A stretch of DNA of 64,000 nt from Mycolicibacterium insubricum (GTDB lineage Bacteria; Actinomycetota; Actinomycetes; Mycobacteriales; Mycobacteriaceae). Location of the stretch: NCBI RefSeq assembly GCF_010731615.1, contig NZ_AP022618.1, positions 3,596,001 to 3,660,000 on the forward strand, written 5' to 3'. Within the stretch, counting starts at the first letter, position 1. Every line of letters begins with the position of its first letter. Below the pieces are notes generated by a model. It was not told the DNA's origin. It did no database searches and saw only the letters and a program-made list of their open reading frames with translations. A program made the translations under genes and the position numbers. Shown here piece by piece: positions 31,909-40,459 of this stretch.

Positions 31909-32709
31909 TTACGGCGCGAGCGCGACGATCCGCTCGGCGCGGCGCAGGATCGGGGCGTCGATCATCAGCCCGTCCAGGGCGAAGGCACCCCGGTTGGTGA
32001 CGGCCGCGTCGAGCACCCGTTTCGCCCAGGCGACCTGTTCGACGGTGGGCCGGTAGCCGTCGCGGATCACGGTGACCTGGCTGGGATGCAGCGCCACCTT
32101 GATGTCGAAGCCGACCGCGACGGCGTCGTCGACCTCGGTGCGCAGGCCGTCGAGGTTCTTGATGTCGATGTAGACCGAGTCCAGCGCGAGCTTTCCGTGC
32201 GCCTTGGCGGCCAGCAGCGACTGGGAGCGGACGTGAACGGCGACGTCGCGGTAGCTGCCGTCGGCGAACCGGTTGGCAGTGCCCCCGAGTGAGCCGAACA
32301 GATCCTCCGCACCCCACATCACCCCGACGGTGTTGTCCACCGCCGCGGTATCGGCGACCCGCAACGCGCCGAGCGGGGTTTCCACGATCAGCACCACATC
32401 CCGCGGCGCCAGCGCGCTGACCTGCTGCGGCACCTCGCATTTGGGCAGCATCACGGTGTGGTAGCCGGTGCGCTCGAGGACGGTCAGGTCCAGCCGCTGG
32501 TCCTCGGTGCCGGCCGGGTTGATCCGGATGACGGTGCGGTCGGGGTCCAGCGGGGTGTCGAGCAGCGCGTGGCGGGCGGCGGGTTTGTCGCCGGCGCCGT
32601 CCTCCAGATCGAGGATGACGATATCGGCTGCCGCAGCGGCCTTTTCAAAACGTTCCGGGCGATCGGCCGGGCAGAACATCCAGGCCGGACCGGTGGCGGC
32701 AAGCGGCAT
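31909..32709 (-). CDS. citE: CitE-like acyl-CoA lyase
   Basis: This 266-residue TIM-barrel lyase has ILDLEDGAGDKPAARHALLD (catalytic acidic residues), VETPLGALRVADTAAVDNTV, WGAEDLFGSLGG and DIKVALHPSQVTVIRDGYRP. It is a stand-alone CitE, not part of a citrate lyase complex; no citD or citF is present. The M. tuberculosis relative Rv2498c is reported to act on citramalyl-CoA and related beta-hydroxyacyl-CoA. Start ATG 32709 overlaps the MaoC stop by one base, so both are in one transcript. Confidence 0.87.
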   Translation of the reverse strand: MPLAATGPAWMFCPADRPERFEKAAAAADIVILDLEDGAGDKPAARHALLDTPLDPDRTVIRINPAGTEDQRLDLTVLERTGYHTVMLPKCEVPQQVSALAPRDVVLIVETPLGALRVADTAAVDNTVGVMWGAEDLFGSLGGTANRFADGSYRDVAVHVRSQSLLAAKAHGKLALDSVYIDIKNLDGLRTEVDDAVAVGFDIKVALHPSQVTVIRDGYRPTVEQVAWAKRVLDAAVTNRGAFALDGLMIDAPILRRAERIVALAP

Positions 32710-33251
32710 CAGGACTCCTGCCCGGTCGGGCGCATCCGCACCATGGTCTTGCGGGTGGCCGTCGCGACGATGTCGCCGTGCTGGTTGCGGCCGGTGTGAG
32801 TGAGGGTGACGATGCCCTCCCCCGGCCGGCTGCGCGATTCGCGCTTGTCGGTCACCACGGACTCGGCGTACAGCGTGTCGCCGTGGAAAACGGGCTTCGG
32901 GAAGGCAATTTCGGAGAAGCCGAGGTTCCCGACGATGGTGCCCTGGGTCAGTTGCGCCACCGACAGGCCGACCAGGGTCGACAGGGTGAACATCGAGTTG
33001 ACCAGCCGCTGGTTGAACGGCGGCAGCGCATCGGAGAACGCCGCATCCAGGTGCAGGGCCTGGGTGTTCATGGTGAGCGTGGTGAACAGGACGTTGTCGG
33101 CCTCGGTGATGGTGCGCCCGGGCGCGTGCAGGTACCGCACACCGATCTCGAATTCCTCGAACCACAGGCCGCGTTGGCGGACCACACGCTGCCCGTCCTC
33201 GCCCACCAGAGCGTCGTCCACCACAATGCACCCCATTCCGTTCCGGTCCAT
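32709..33251 (-). CDS. MaoC-like hotdog-fold dehydratase
   Basis: This 180-residue protein has the MaoC catalytic pattern in ITEADNVLFTTLTMNTQALH LDAAF and later NLGFSEIAFPKPVFHGDTLY. In related itaconate and methylaspartate pathways such a hydratase (mesaconyl/itaconyl-CoA type) works next to a CitE-like lyase, and the one-base overlap with citE fits this. ATG 33251 was used; ATG 33236 (MGCIVVDD) is also possible. The exact acyl-CoA is not shown by the sequence. Confidence 0.82.
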   Translation of the reverse strand: MDRNGMGCIVVDDALVGEDGQRVVRQRGLWFEEFEIGVRYLHAPGRTITEADNVLFTTLTMNTQALHLDAAFSDALPPFNQRLVNSMFTLSTLVGLSVAQLTQGTIVGNLGFSEIAFPKPVFHGDTLYAESVVTDKRESRSRPGEGIVTLTHTGRNQHGDIVATATRKTMVRMRPTGQES

Positions 33252-33389
33252 CGCCGTTCGGCAAAACCGCGTTTCATCACTACCAGATCACGATGCGGGC
33301 GCGGCGAGGCGGTCGGATCCGCCTCGGCGGGGCAATCGCCGTGGCGCACGTGTGACGCCCGGGTAGCCTGGCGGGCCAGGAGGTTGGGT

Positions 33390-34166
33390 ATGAGTGATGC
33401 ACGGCGACCGCACGGCGCCGGCGACGGTTCCGTCGGCGGGTCACCGTCTGGCGGCGGACCGTCGGCACCCGATCCCGCCTACGCCCAGCAGTACGTCTAC
33501 CCGGCCCAGTTGCCGTCGTCGGCGGAGACCCGGCCGCTGCCCGCGTACTGGACCCAGACGCAGACCCCGACTCCCGCGGGGGCGGCACCGCCGCCCGACG
33601 AACCGGAACCGCCTAAGCGCTCCCGGCGCTGGCTGTGGCTGGGCGCTGCCGCCGCGATCCTACTGGTCGCGGCCCTGATCCTGGCCCTGGTGATCACCAG
33701 CGGCTCGCCGCGCAAGACGACCGCGACAGCACCGTCGACGACCACCACTACCCGGGTGCCGAGCACCACCACGAGACCGCCGATCACCACGACGACGGCG
33801 CCGACCACCACGACGGCGCCGACCACCATCGCACCGCAGCCCACCGTCCCGCCGGCCACCACGACCCCGCCGCGCACCACGGCGACCACCAGCCCGGGCG
33901 GCACCGACACCGTCGTGTACTCGGTGTCCGGCACCGGCCGGGCGATCAACATCACCTACATCGACGACGGCGGGGTGGTGCAGGTGCTGTTCAATGTTCC
34001 GCTGCCGTGGTCCCAGCAGGTCAGCCTGGCGGCCCCGGCGAAGAACCTGGCCAGCGTCACCGTCGTCAACGCCGGGCGCAACATCACCTGCTCGTTGAGC
34101 ATCAACGGCCAGGTCGTCAAGCAGCGGACCGGCGCCGGGCTGACCGTCTGCGCCTCGATCAACTGA
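33390..34166 (+). CDS. Pro/Thr-rich membrane protein with MmpS-like extracellular domain
   Basis: This 258-residue protein has a disordered cytoplasmic N-terminus (Gly/Pro-rich, about 80 residues), one membrane helix (LWLGAAAAILLVAALILALV), a long outside Thr/Pro linker encoded by ACC-rich DNA, and a C-terminal domain of about 90 residues. That domain (VVYSVSGTGRAINITYIDDG, VLFNVPLPWSQQVSLA, NITCSLSINGQVV) matches the MmpS fold; compare ITYEVTGSGGTANLNYLDEN of the mmpS gene at 40460. It resembles Rv2507 by position and layout. AGGAGG precedes ATG 33390. It is convergent with the MFS gene, overlapping eight bases. Confidence 0.82.
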   Translation: MSDARRPHGAGDGSVGGSPSGGGPSAPDPAYAQQYVYPAQLPSSAETRPLPAYWTQTQTPTPAGAAPPPDEPEPPKRSRRWLWLGAAAAILLVAALILALVITSGSPRKTTATAPSTTTTTRVPSTTTRPPITTTTAPTTTTAPTTIAPQPTVPPATTTPPRTTATTSPGGTDTVVYSVSGTGRAINITYIDDGGVVQVLFNVPLPWSQQVSLAAPAKNLASVTVVNAGRNITCSLSINGQVVKQRTGAGLTVCASIN

Positions 34167-35484
34167 CGGTGCGGGGCGCGGGGCTGCGCACCGTCAGCAT
34201 GGCGGCCAGCCCGGCGGCCAGCACCACCGCGACACCGCCCAGACCCGCGCGCACGGAATCGAAAGCGTCGACGAACAGGGCGAACATCCACGGTGCGAGG
34301 AAGGCCACCGCGCGGCCGGTCATGGTGTAGAGCCCGAACACGACGCCCTCGCGGCCCTCGCCGGTCATCCGCAGCAGCATGGTCCGCGACGCCGACTGGG
34401 TCGGCCCGATGAACAGGCACAGCGCCAGTCCGAGCCCCCAGAACGCCGCCGGTCCCGATACGGAGAGCAGCGCGGCGGTCAGCAGCACCATGGCACAAAG
34501 CGACACGACGATGACGGGTTTGGCGCCCACCCGGTCGTCGGCGATCCCGCCGGCCAGCGCGCCGAGGGCCGCCACCACACTGGCGGCCACGCCGAACAGC
34601 AGGATGTTGCCGGCCGATACCCCGTAGGCCGTGACTCCGACGACGGCCCCGAAGGTGAACACCCCGACCAGCCCGTCCCGGAAGATCGCGCTGGCTGCCA
34701 GGAACCGCACCAGGTTCGGGTCGCGCCGCCATTCCGCGCGCAGGTCGACCCACACCCGCCGGTAGGCACCGGCCAGGCCGCCCGGTTCCGCGTCGGGAAC
34801 CGCGACGGGTGCCGCCCGCATGATGTGGCCGGCCCGGACCAGCAGGGCGGTGCCGAACACTGCGAACCAGGCCGCCGCCGCCAGCATCGCCGCCCGGACG
34901 TTGGCGCCGTCGGCCAGCGGGATGTCCAGCGCACCGCGGGTGGATCCGTCGCCGCGCACGAATCCCGTGTAGATCAGCGCCAGCAGCACCACGCTGCCCA
35001 GATATCCGGCCGCCCAGCCCAGCCCGGAGATGCGACCGGCGGTCGCCGGTGTGGACAGCTGACGCAGCATGGCGTTGTACGGCACGCTGGCCAGGTCCCC
35101 GGCCGCGGCGGTGGCGGCCAGCAGCGCCAGTCCCGGGAACAGGTACGACGGGTCGGCGCGGACCATCGACATGGTGGCGGTCAGGGTGACCGCCAGCACG
35201 GTCAGGACGGTCAGCGCTGCCCGCCGCCGGGTGGGGGCCTGCACGAGTTCGCCGAGCGCGGGCGCCAACACGGCCACAGTGATCCCGGCGATGGTGAGTG
35301 CGACGCCGAGTGCCGATTCCGGGATGACGCCGGGGCCGGCGTCCAGCCCCACGGTGTTGGTCAGATAGACCGAGAAGACGAAGGTGACGACGATCGCGTT
35401 CATGCCGGTCGATCCGCAGTCCCACAGCGCCCACGCGAGGACGTCACGGCGCCGCGCCCCGGGGACGCGGGCGGGCCTGGTCAT
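34159..35484 (-). CDS. MFS transporter, UMF1/Atg22-like
   Basis: This 441-residue integral membrane protein has about twelve membrane segments. It starts with a basic end, then VLAWALWDCGSTGMNAIVVT and FVFSVYLTNTVGLDAG, the opening of the UMF1 group. It also has GDLASVPYNAMLRQLSTPAT and GPTQSASRTMLLRMTGEGRE, typical of the group. By position it corresponds to Rv2508c. The substrate is not known; amino acid efflux is the usual suggestion for this family. It is divergent from cmrA with 23 bases between start codons. Confidence 0.85.
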   Translation of the reverse strand: MTRPARVPGARRRDVLAWALWDCGSTGMNAIVVTFVFSVYLTNTVGLDAGPGVIPESALGVALTIAGITVAVLAPALGELVQAPTRRRAALTVLTVLAVTLTATMSMVRADPSYLFPGLALLAATAAAGDLASVPYNAMLRQLSTPATAGRISGLGWAAGYLGSVVLLALIYTGFVRGDGSTRGALDIPLADGANVRAAMLAAAAWFAVFGTALLVRAGHIMRAAPVAVPDAEPGGLAGAYRRVWVDLRAEWRRDPNLVRFLAASAIFRDGLVGVFTFGAVVGVTAYGVSAGNILLFGVAASVVAALGALAGGIADDRVGAKPVIVVSLCAMVLLTAALLSVSGPAAFWGLGLALCLFIGPTQSASRTMLLRMTGEGREGVVFGLYTMTGRAVAFLAPWMFALFVDAFDSVRAGLGGVAVVLAAGLAAMLTVRSPAPRTVS

Positions 35485-35507
35485 GGCGGGAACTCTACGA
35501 TGGCCCC

Positions 35508-36314
35508 ATGCCCGTACCCTCTCCCAGCCCGGATGCCCGCGCCGTCGTCACCGGGGCCTCGCAAGGCATCGGTGAAGCTCTGGCCACCGAGCTGGCCGCC
35601 CGCGGCCATCATCTGATCGTTACCGCTCGCCGCGGCGAGGTGCTCGACGGGCTGGCTGCCCGGTTGACGGAGCAGTACGGCGTCGTCGTCGAGGTGCGCG
35701 CGGTGGATCTGGTCGATCCGGTCGCCCGCGGCGTGCTGTGCGACGAGCTGGCCGATCGCAACATCTCGATCCTGTGCAACAACGCCGGGACGGCGACCTT
35801 CGGTCCGATCGCCGGGCTCGATCCCGCCGGTGAGCGGGCGCAGGTGCAGCTCAACGTGAACGCCGTGCAGGATCTGACTCTGGCGGTGCTGCCGGGCATG
35901 CTGTCCCGGCGCGCGGGCGGCATCCTGACGTCGGGTTCGGCCGCGGGTAACTCGCCCATCCCCAACAACGCCACCTATGCCGCCTCGAAGGCCTTCGCCA
36001 ACACCTTCAGCGAGTCGCTGCGCGGCGAGCTGAAGAAGGAGGGCATCCACGTCACGCTGCTGGCTCCGGGTCCGGTGCGCACCGAGCTGCCCGATGAATC
36101 CGAGCAGTCCCTGGTGGAGCGGCTGATCCCGGATTTCCTGTGGATCAACACCGAGTACACCGCCAAGCTGTCGCTGGACGCCCTGGAGCGCAACAAGATG
36201 CGCGTCGTGCCGGGCTTGACGTCGAAGGCCATGTCGGTGGGCGCCGGCTACGGCCCCCGCGGCATCGTCGCGCCGATCACCGGGGCGATCTACAAAAAGC
36301 TCGGCGGGCAGTAG
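35508..36314 (+). CDS. cmrA: short-chain dehydrogenase, mycolate reductase CmrA
   Basis: This 268-residue NADPH-dependent reductase has TGASQGIG at 15-22, NNAG in ILCNNAGTATFG, and the catalytic Ser/Tyr/Lys in TSGSAAGN and TYAASKAF. The C-terminus is basic and hydrophobic (PITGAIYKKLGGQ). By length, sequence and neighbourhood (between the MFS gene and orn) it matches Rv2509/CmrA, which reduces the beta-keto group of newly made mycolic acid precursor, the last step of mycolate synthesis. It is single and complete here. Its presence confirms a mycolate-producing host. Confidence 0.9.
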   Translation: MPVPSPSPDARAVVTGASQGIGEALATELAARGHHLIVTARRGEVLDGLAARLTEQYGVVVEVRAVDLVDPVARGVLCDELADRNISILCNNAGTATFGPIAGLDPAGERAQVQLNVNAVQDLTLAVLPGMLSRRAGGILTSGSAAGNSPIPNNATYAASKAFANTFSESLRGELKKEGIHVTLLAPGPVRTELPDESEQSLVERLIPDFLWINTEYTAKLSLDALERNKMRVVPGLTSKAMSVGAGYGPRGIVAPITGAIYKKLGGQ

Positions 36315-36342
36315 CCGGGATCGCTCGCTACCATCGGCGGGT

Positions 36343-36822
36343 ATGCGTATTCGAACTGCACTGGCCACCGGATTGGGTGCCGCCGCCGCGGCCGTCGTCG
36401 GGACTGTGGCGAGCAAGCCCAATATCGACACCTGGTACGCGGGGCTGGACAAACCCCGGTATGTGCCGCCGAACGCGGTGTTCCCGATCGCCTGGACCTC
36501 GTTGTACGCGACGATCGCGTGGACCTCGGCGGCGGCGATCGACCGGCTGCGCGCGAACGGCCGCGACGCCGAGGCAGCGGCCTACGGGCGTGCGCTGGCC
36601 ACCAACTATGTGCTCAACGGCGCGTGGAGCTGGGTGTTCTTCAAAGGCCACCGGTTGCCGGCGGCGGCCGTCGTCGCGGCGGTGCTGGCCGCCAGCAGCG
36701 CGGACCTGACCCGGCGCGCCGCATCTGCCGACCCCAAGCTCGGCGCGGCGCTCGCGCCGTACCCCGCTTGGACCTCATTTGCCACGGTGATGTCCGCCGA
36801 CATCGCCCGGCTCAACCGCTGA
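36343..36822 (+). CDS. TspO/MBR-family membrane protein
   Basis: This 159-residue protein has five membrane segments. Conserved stretches are DTWYAGLDKPRYVPPNAVFP, PIAWTSLYATIAWTSAAAID and NYVLNGAWSWVFFKGHRLPA, rich in Trp as in the TspO family, which binds porphyrins and other tetrapyrroles. It follows cmrA by 28 bases on the same strand and may be co-transcribed. It is slightly unlike canonical TspO (the last segment is degenerate: PYPAWTSFATVMSADIARLN). Confidence 0.85.
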   Translation: MRIRTALATGLGAAAAAVVGTVASKPNIDTWYAGLDKPRYVPPNAVFPIAWTSLYATIAWTSAAAIDRLRANGRDAEAAAYGRALATNYVLNGAWSWVFFKGHRLPAAAVVAAVLAASSADLTRRAASADPKLGAALAPYPAWTSFATVMSADIARLNR

Positions 36823-36837
36823 CCCGGCGGAACGGAA

Positions 36838-37180
36838 CTAACTCACCGGGGTCAAGGTGAACGGCACGCCGTCCGTGTCAAGCCCGGGCAGCGCATTGCA
36901 GGCGCCGCTGTCGTCGGTTGCCCAGGTCTGGCCGACCAGAGTGACCGGGTCCCAGGAGAAATGGGCGGAGTCGGGATGCTCGGAGCCATCGGAGACGCAT
37001 TTGACCGCGGTTGGGTTATCCAGTTCGTCCAGTCGCCGTTGACCACGCCGACGACGTCGCCGAGACCCGGGTTCTGGCCGCGGACAGGGCGGTGATCATC
37101 GCGGCCGCGGTAATCCTCGTCGCTGTCGTGGTCATTGCCGGCCCGTTGGCCGCGCCCGTCGCGGCCGCCGTGCCGTTGGC
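36838..37180 (-). pseudogene. frameshifted remnant of a small secreted protein gene
   Basis: The last 65 codons on the minus strand, ending in TAG at 36838, read DNPTAVKCVSDGSEHPDSAH FSWDPVTLVG, then ATDDSGACNALPGLDTDGVP, a well-composed two-Cys domain. Upstream that frame becomes Arg-rich and has stops near 37103 and 37137, with no start. The sensible continuation (GLGDVVGVVNGDW) lies in another frame, and a third frame (ATG at 37135) would give a signal-peptide-like start. The shift is near 37030. Either the gene is broken or there is a sequencing error. The family is not recognised. Confidence 0.4.
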
Positions 37181-37219
37181 CTGGTGAACACCGGGCCGGT
37201 ATTTCCACCGATAGCCCGA

Positions 37220-37249
37220 AACCCCCGTCTGCCTGGGCAGACGGGGGTT
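37220..37249 (-). terminator. strong hairpin downstream of tRNA-His
   Basis: AACCCCCGTCTGCC (37220-37233) and GGCAGACGGGGGTT (37236-37249) are perfect complements. Read on the minus strand it follows tRNA-His by ten bases and ends in GTTTC, so it is the tRNA terminator. Confidence 0.85.
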
Positions 37250-37258
37250 CCTTATCGG

Positions 37259-37331
37259 GGTGGCTGACGGGACTCGAACCCGCGACAGCCAGGATCACAA
37301 CCTGGTGCTCTACCAACTGAACTACAGCCAC
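37259..37331 (-). tRNA. tRNA-His (anticodon GUG)
   Basis: The minus strand shows GTGGCTG / CAGCCAC acceptor stem, D arm GTTCAGTTGGTAGAGC, anticodon loop TTGTGAT with GTG, and T arm GGGTTCGAGTCCC. A G at 37332 fits the extra G(-1) needed in tRNA-His. CCA is not encoded. It lies between the remnant gene and orn. Confidence 0.96.
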
Positions 37332-37406
37332 CATTGCCGGCACCGGCGAACCGGTTAACGCAGCGTGGACGATACTAGCGGCAAATGGCCGTCGCGCCGA
37401 ATCGGT

Positions 37407-38030
37407 TTAGTGCGCGCCGTCCGGCGGCGGGCCCAGCTCGGCTGCCACCGCGGCGATGTCGCTGGTAGACGGCCCGGGTGGGGCGACGAACGCGGTCTGG
37501 CGGTAGTACTTGAGTTCCCGGATCGACTCGTGGATGTCGGCCAGCGCCCGGTGGGCCAGTCCCTTGTCCGGCTGGCCAAAGTAGATCCGCGGGTACCAGC
37601 GCCGGCACAGTTCCTTGATGGAGCTGACGTCGATCATCCGGTAGTGCAGGTAGGAGTCCAGGGCCGGCATGTCGCGGGCGATGAACCCGCGGTCGGTGGC
37701 GATCGAGTTGCCGCACAGCGGCGCCACCTTGGCCGTCTTGACATGGGCCTTGATGTAGTCGAGGACCATGGCCTCGGCAGTCGCCACGTCCAGGGTGGCG
37801 GCCCGGACCTCGTCGATCAGCCCGGATTTGGTGTGCATCGCGGTGACCACCTCGACCATGGAGCCCAGCGCCGCGTCGTCGGCGTGGATCACCACGTCGA
37901 TGCCGTCGCCCAGCACGTTGAGCTCCGCGTCGGTGACCAGCGCCGCGATCTCGATGAGCTTGTCGGACCGCAGGTCCAGCCCGGTCATCTCACAGTCGAT
38001 CCACACCAATTCGTCGCGCACAGGGCTCAC
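37407..38030 (-). CDS. orn: oligoribonuclease
   Basis: This 207-residue 3'-5' exonuclease of the DEDDh group degrades very short RNAs, including pGpG-type products. Active-site residues are visible: Asp and Glu in [10 protein letters not shown] (residues 10-19), Asp in [15 protein letters not shown], and His and Asp in [36 protein letters not shown] is the typical C-terminal core. It is complete and of standard size plus a short Pro-rich tail. Confidence 0.95.
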   Translation of the reverse strand: MSPVRDELVWIDCEMTGLDLRSDKLIEIAALVTDAELNVLGDGIDVVIHADDAALGSMVEVVTAMHTKSGLIDEVRAATLDVATAEAMVLDYIKAHVKTAKVAPLCGNSIATDRGFIARDMPALDSYLHYRMIDVSSIKELCRRWYPRIYFGQPDKGLAHRALADIHESIRELKYYRQTAFVAPPGPSTSDIAAVAAELGPPPDGAH

Positions 38031-38189
38031 AGTAGAACCACGTTAGACGATGCGGGGACTTCCGAATCCAGGCAGGACCGCCGAGGGCCGGCTTCCCGTC
38101 GCACCCGCGCCGTCGGAGCAAAGTAGTCTCAAGCACTGGATGCGACCGGGCGGCACGACCCGGTGCATCCCTGGTGAAAGGACCAGCAG

Positions 38190-39776
38190 GTGAGCACAGA
38201 ACCGACCGCGCCGTCCTCGGCGATGACTCCCGCGCAGCGCATCGCCGCCGGTTACGCCGTCGACGCCGCCTCCCTGGAACTGGGCACGGTCGTCGTCGAC
38301 GGCCAGGTGGACCCCAAGGCCCGGGTTCGGATCCCGCTGGCCACCGTCAACCGGCACGGCCTGATCGCCGGCGCGACCGGTACCGGCAAGACCAAGTCGC
38401 TGCAGTTGATGGCCGAGCAGCTCTCCGCCGCCGGGGTTCCGGTGGTGATGGCCGACGTCAAGGGCGACCTGTCGGGGCTGTCGCGGCCGGGCGAGGCCGG
38501 CGATCGGACCACCGCGCGGGCCGCGGACACCGGAGACGACTGGACGCCGACGGCCTTCCCGGTGGAGTTCCTGTCCCTGGGCACGGGAGGATCCGGGGTT
38601 CCGGTGCGGGCGACCATCACCAGCTTCGGCCCGATCCTGCTGTCGAAGGTGCTGGGGCTCAACGCCACCCAGGAATCCACGCTCGGCCTGATCTTCCACT
38701 GGGCCGACACCAACGGCCTGCCGCTGCTGGACCTCAAGGACCTGAGGGCGGTCATCTCCTTCCTCACCAGCGACGAGGGCAAGCCGGAGCTGAAGAATCT
38801 GGGTGCGGTCAGCCCGGCGACGGCCGGGGTCATCCTGCGGGCGCTGATCAACCTGGAGGCCGACGGCGGCGACACCTTCTTCGGCGAGCCGGAGCTGGAA
38901 CCGAAGGATCTGATGCGGCTGGATCCGTCGGGCCGCGGTGTCATCACGCTGCTGGAGCTCGGCGACCAGGCGACCCGGCCGGTGCTGTTCTCCACCTTCC
39001 TGATGTGGGTGCTGGCCGACCTGTTCACCGGCCTGCCCGAGATCGGTGACGTCGACAAGCCGAAGCTGGTGTTTTTCTTCGACGAGGCGCATCTGCTGTT
39101 CAGCGACGCCTCCAAGGCGTTCCTGGAGCAGGTCGAGCAGACGGTGAAGCTGATCCGGTCCAAGGGGGTGGGCGTGTTCTTCTGCACGCAGCTGCCCACC
39201 GACGTGCCCAACAATGTGCTCTCCCAGCTCGGCGCCCGCGTCCAGCACGCGCTGCGCGCCTTCACCCCGGACGACCAGCAGGCGCTGTCCAAGACGGTGC
39301 GCACCTATCCCAAGACCGACGTCTACGACCTGGAGTCGGCGCTGACCTCGCTGGGGATCGGCGAGGCCGTCGTGACGGTGCTGTCCGAGCGCGGCGCCCC
39401 GACCCCGGTCGCCTGGACCCGGATGCGCGCACCCCGGTCGTTGATGGCCTCCATCGGCGACGACGCGATCAAGGCCGCCGCGGCGGCCAGCCCGCTGCAG
39501 GCCACCTACGGCCAGAGCATCGACCGGGATTCGGCCTACGAGCGATTGACCGCCAAACTCGCCCCGCCGGCGGACGCACCGATCTCCGTCGGCGGTGAAG
39601 CGTCGGGGACGGCGCGCGAGGAGGGCGCGCCGTCGGGGCGTGCGGCGAAGCCGGAACCGTCCACGGTGGACAAGGTGATGGCCAACCCGGCGTTCAAGAG
39701 CTTCATTCGCTCGGCCGGCACGGTACTGGGCCGGGAGATCACCCGCAGCGTGCTGGGCACCGGTCGGCGCCGCTGA
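38190..39776 (+). CDS. HerA-like ATPase, DUF853 family
   Basis: This 528-residue P-loop ATPase has Walker A in LIAGATGTGKTKSLQLMAEQ, Walker B in KLVFFFDEAHLLFSD, and later GVFFCTQLPTDVPNNVLSQL and LGARVQHALRAFTPDDQQAL with an Arg finger. It belongs to the DUF853 (HerA C-terminal-like) group of putative DNA-translocating ATPases. By size and position it corresponds to Rv2510c. The C-terminus after about residue 440 is Ala/Pro/Glu-rich with a short conserved end (FKSFIRSAGTVLGREITRSV). Its cellular role is not established. AGGACCAGCAG precedes the GTG at 38190. Confidence 0.85.
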   Translation: MSTEPTAPSSAMTPAQRIAAGYAVDAASLELGTVVVDGQVDPKARVRIPLATVNRHGLIAGATGTGKTKSLQLMAEQLSAAGVPVVMADVKGDLSGLSRPGEAGDRTTARAADTGDDWTPTAFPVEFLSLGTGGSGVPVRATITSFGPILLSKVLGLNATQESTLGLIFHWADTNGLPLLDLKDLRAVISFLTSDEGKPELKNLGAVSPATAGVILRALINLEADGGDTFFGEPELEPKDLMRLDPSGRGVITLLELGDQATRPVLFSTFLMWVLADLFTGLPEIGDVDKPKLVFFFDEAHLLFSDASKAFLEQVEQTVKLIRSKGVGVFFCTQLPTDVPNNVLSQLGARVQHALRAFTPDDQQALSKTVRTYPKTDVYDLESALTSLGIGEAVVTVLSERGAPTPVAWTRMRAPRSLMASIGDDAIKAAAAASPLQATYGQSIDRDSAYERLTAKLAPPADAPISVGGEASGTAREEGAPSGRAAKPEPSTVDKVMANPAFKSFIRSAGTVLGREITRSVLGTGRRR

Positions 39777-39795
39777 GGCCCGGCGATTCGCGGGG

Positions 39796-40284
39796 TCACG
39801 CGGCAGGTGGAACCCGGGGCGACGCGGCCTGTTCGTCGTCGGCGGAGCCGGTGATCAGCTCCTCGATGATCGGCAGCGCCACCCGGCTGGCGAGTTCCAG
39901 GGCGTTGCGTTCATCGGCCGTCAGTTCCGCCAGCTTGGCGGCCAGCCGCGCCCGGATGCCGCGATGGCGCCGCTGGACGAACTCCAGTCCCACCCCGGTG
40001 AGCACGACCAGCGTCGCGCGACGGTCGGTCGGGTCGGCGTCGCGCGCCACCAGTGACTGTCGCTCCAGCCGTTGCACCACCTGGGTCATGGCGGGCTGAC
40101 TCACCCCGACCGCGGTGGCCAGTGCGGTCAGCCTCGTCGGTCCGTCGGTCTGCAGGCGGTGCAGCACCTCGGCCGCGGTGATGCTGATCTCGGCGCGGTC
40201 GATGAGATGGCGGAAGATGAGCGTGGACGACGCCTCCAGCGTCGACGCGATGGCGTCGACCTCGATACCGGCGCAAGGCTCCAC
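39796..40284 (-). CDS. MarR-family regulator, divergent from mmpS-mmpL
   Basis: This 162-residue protein has the MarR winged helix: LTALATAVGVSQPAMTQVVQ recognition region, wing DADPTDRRATLVVLTGVG, and dimer helices at both ends. It is divergent from mmpS-mmpL. An inverted repeat (40294-40316) lies ten bases upstream of its start codon, so self-control and control of the exporter are likely. It is not of the Rv0678/MmpR5 subfamily in sequence. The ligand is unknown. Confidence 0.87.
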   Translation of the reverse strand: MEPCAGIEVDAIASTLEASSTLIFRHLIDRAEISITAAEVLHRLQTDGPTRLTALATAVGVSQPAMTQVVQRLERQSLVARDADPTDRRATLVVLTGVGLEFVQRRHRGIRARLAAKLAELTADERNALELASRVALPIIEELITGSADDEQAASPRVPPAA

Positions 40285-40293
40285 GGCATCCAG

Positions 40294-40316
40294 ATTACAT
40301 CAGTGACTTATGTGAT
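40294..40316. promoter_or_regulatory. inverted repeat, candidate MarR operator
   Basis: ATTACAT (40294-40300), nine bases, ATGTGAT (40310-40316): one mismatch in seven base pairs. It lies between the divergent marR and mmpS genes, next to the marR start. The size and place suit a MarR dimer. Confidence 0.5.
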
Positions 40317-40459
40317 TTGAGAAATATTTACGCCCGTTGGTTTGAAGCTCACCGGGTTCATAGCTAATCTACATTCATTCCTTATGGAGATCGGATCGGG
40401 CTCACCCGCCGACCGAACGCTGAACCCCACTCGCCACACGAAGGCTTAGGAGACGCCGC

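Noticed and set aside
32778..33389. Plus-strand open frame upstream of the MmpS-domain gene
   Set aside because: It lies antisense to maoC and joins the real gene only by chance absence of stops; AGGAGG marks the start at 33390.
33720..33900. ACC-rich tandem repeats as a possible microsatellite or CRISPR-like array
   Set aside because: They encode the Thr/Pro stalk of a membrane protein in one frame; there are no spacers of constant length. No CRISPR array was seen in the window.
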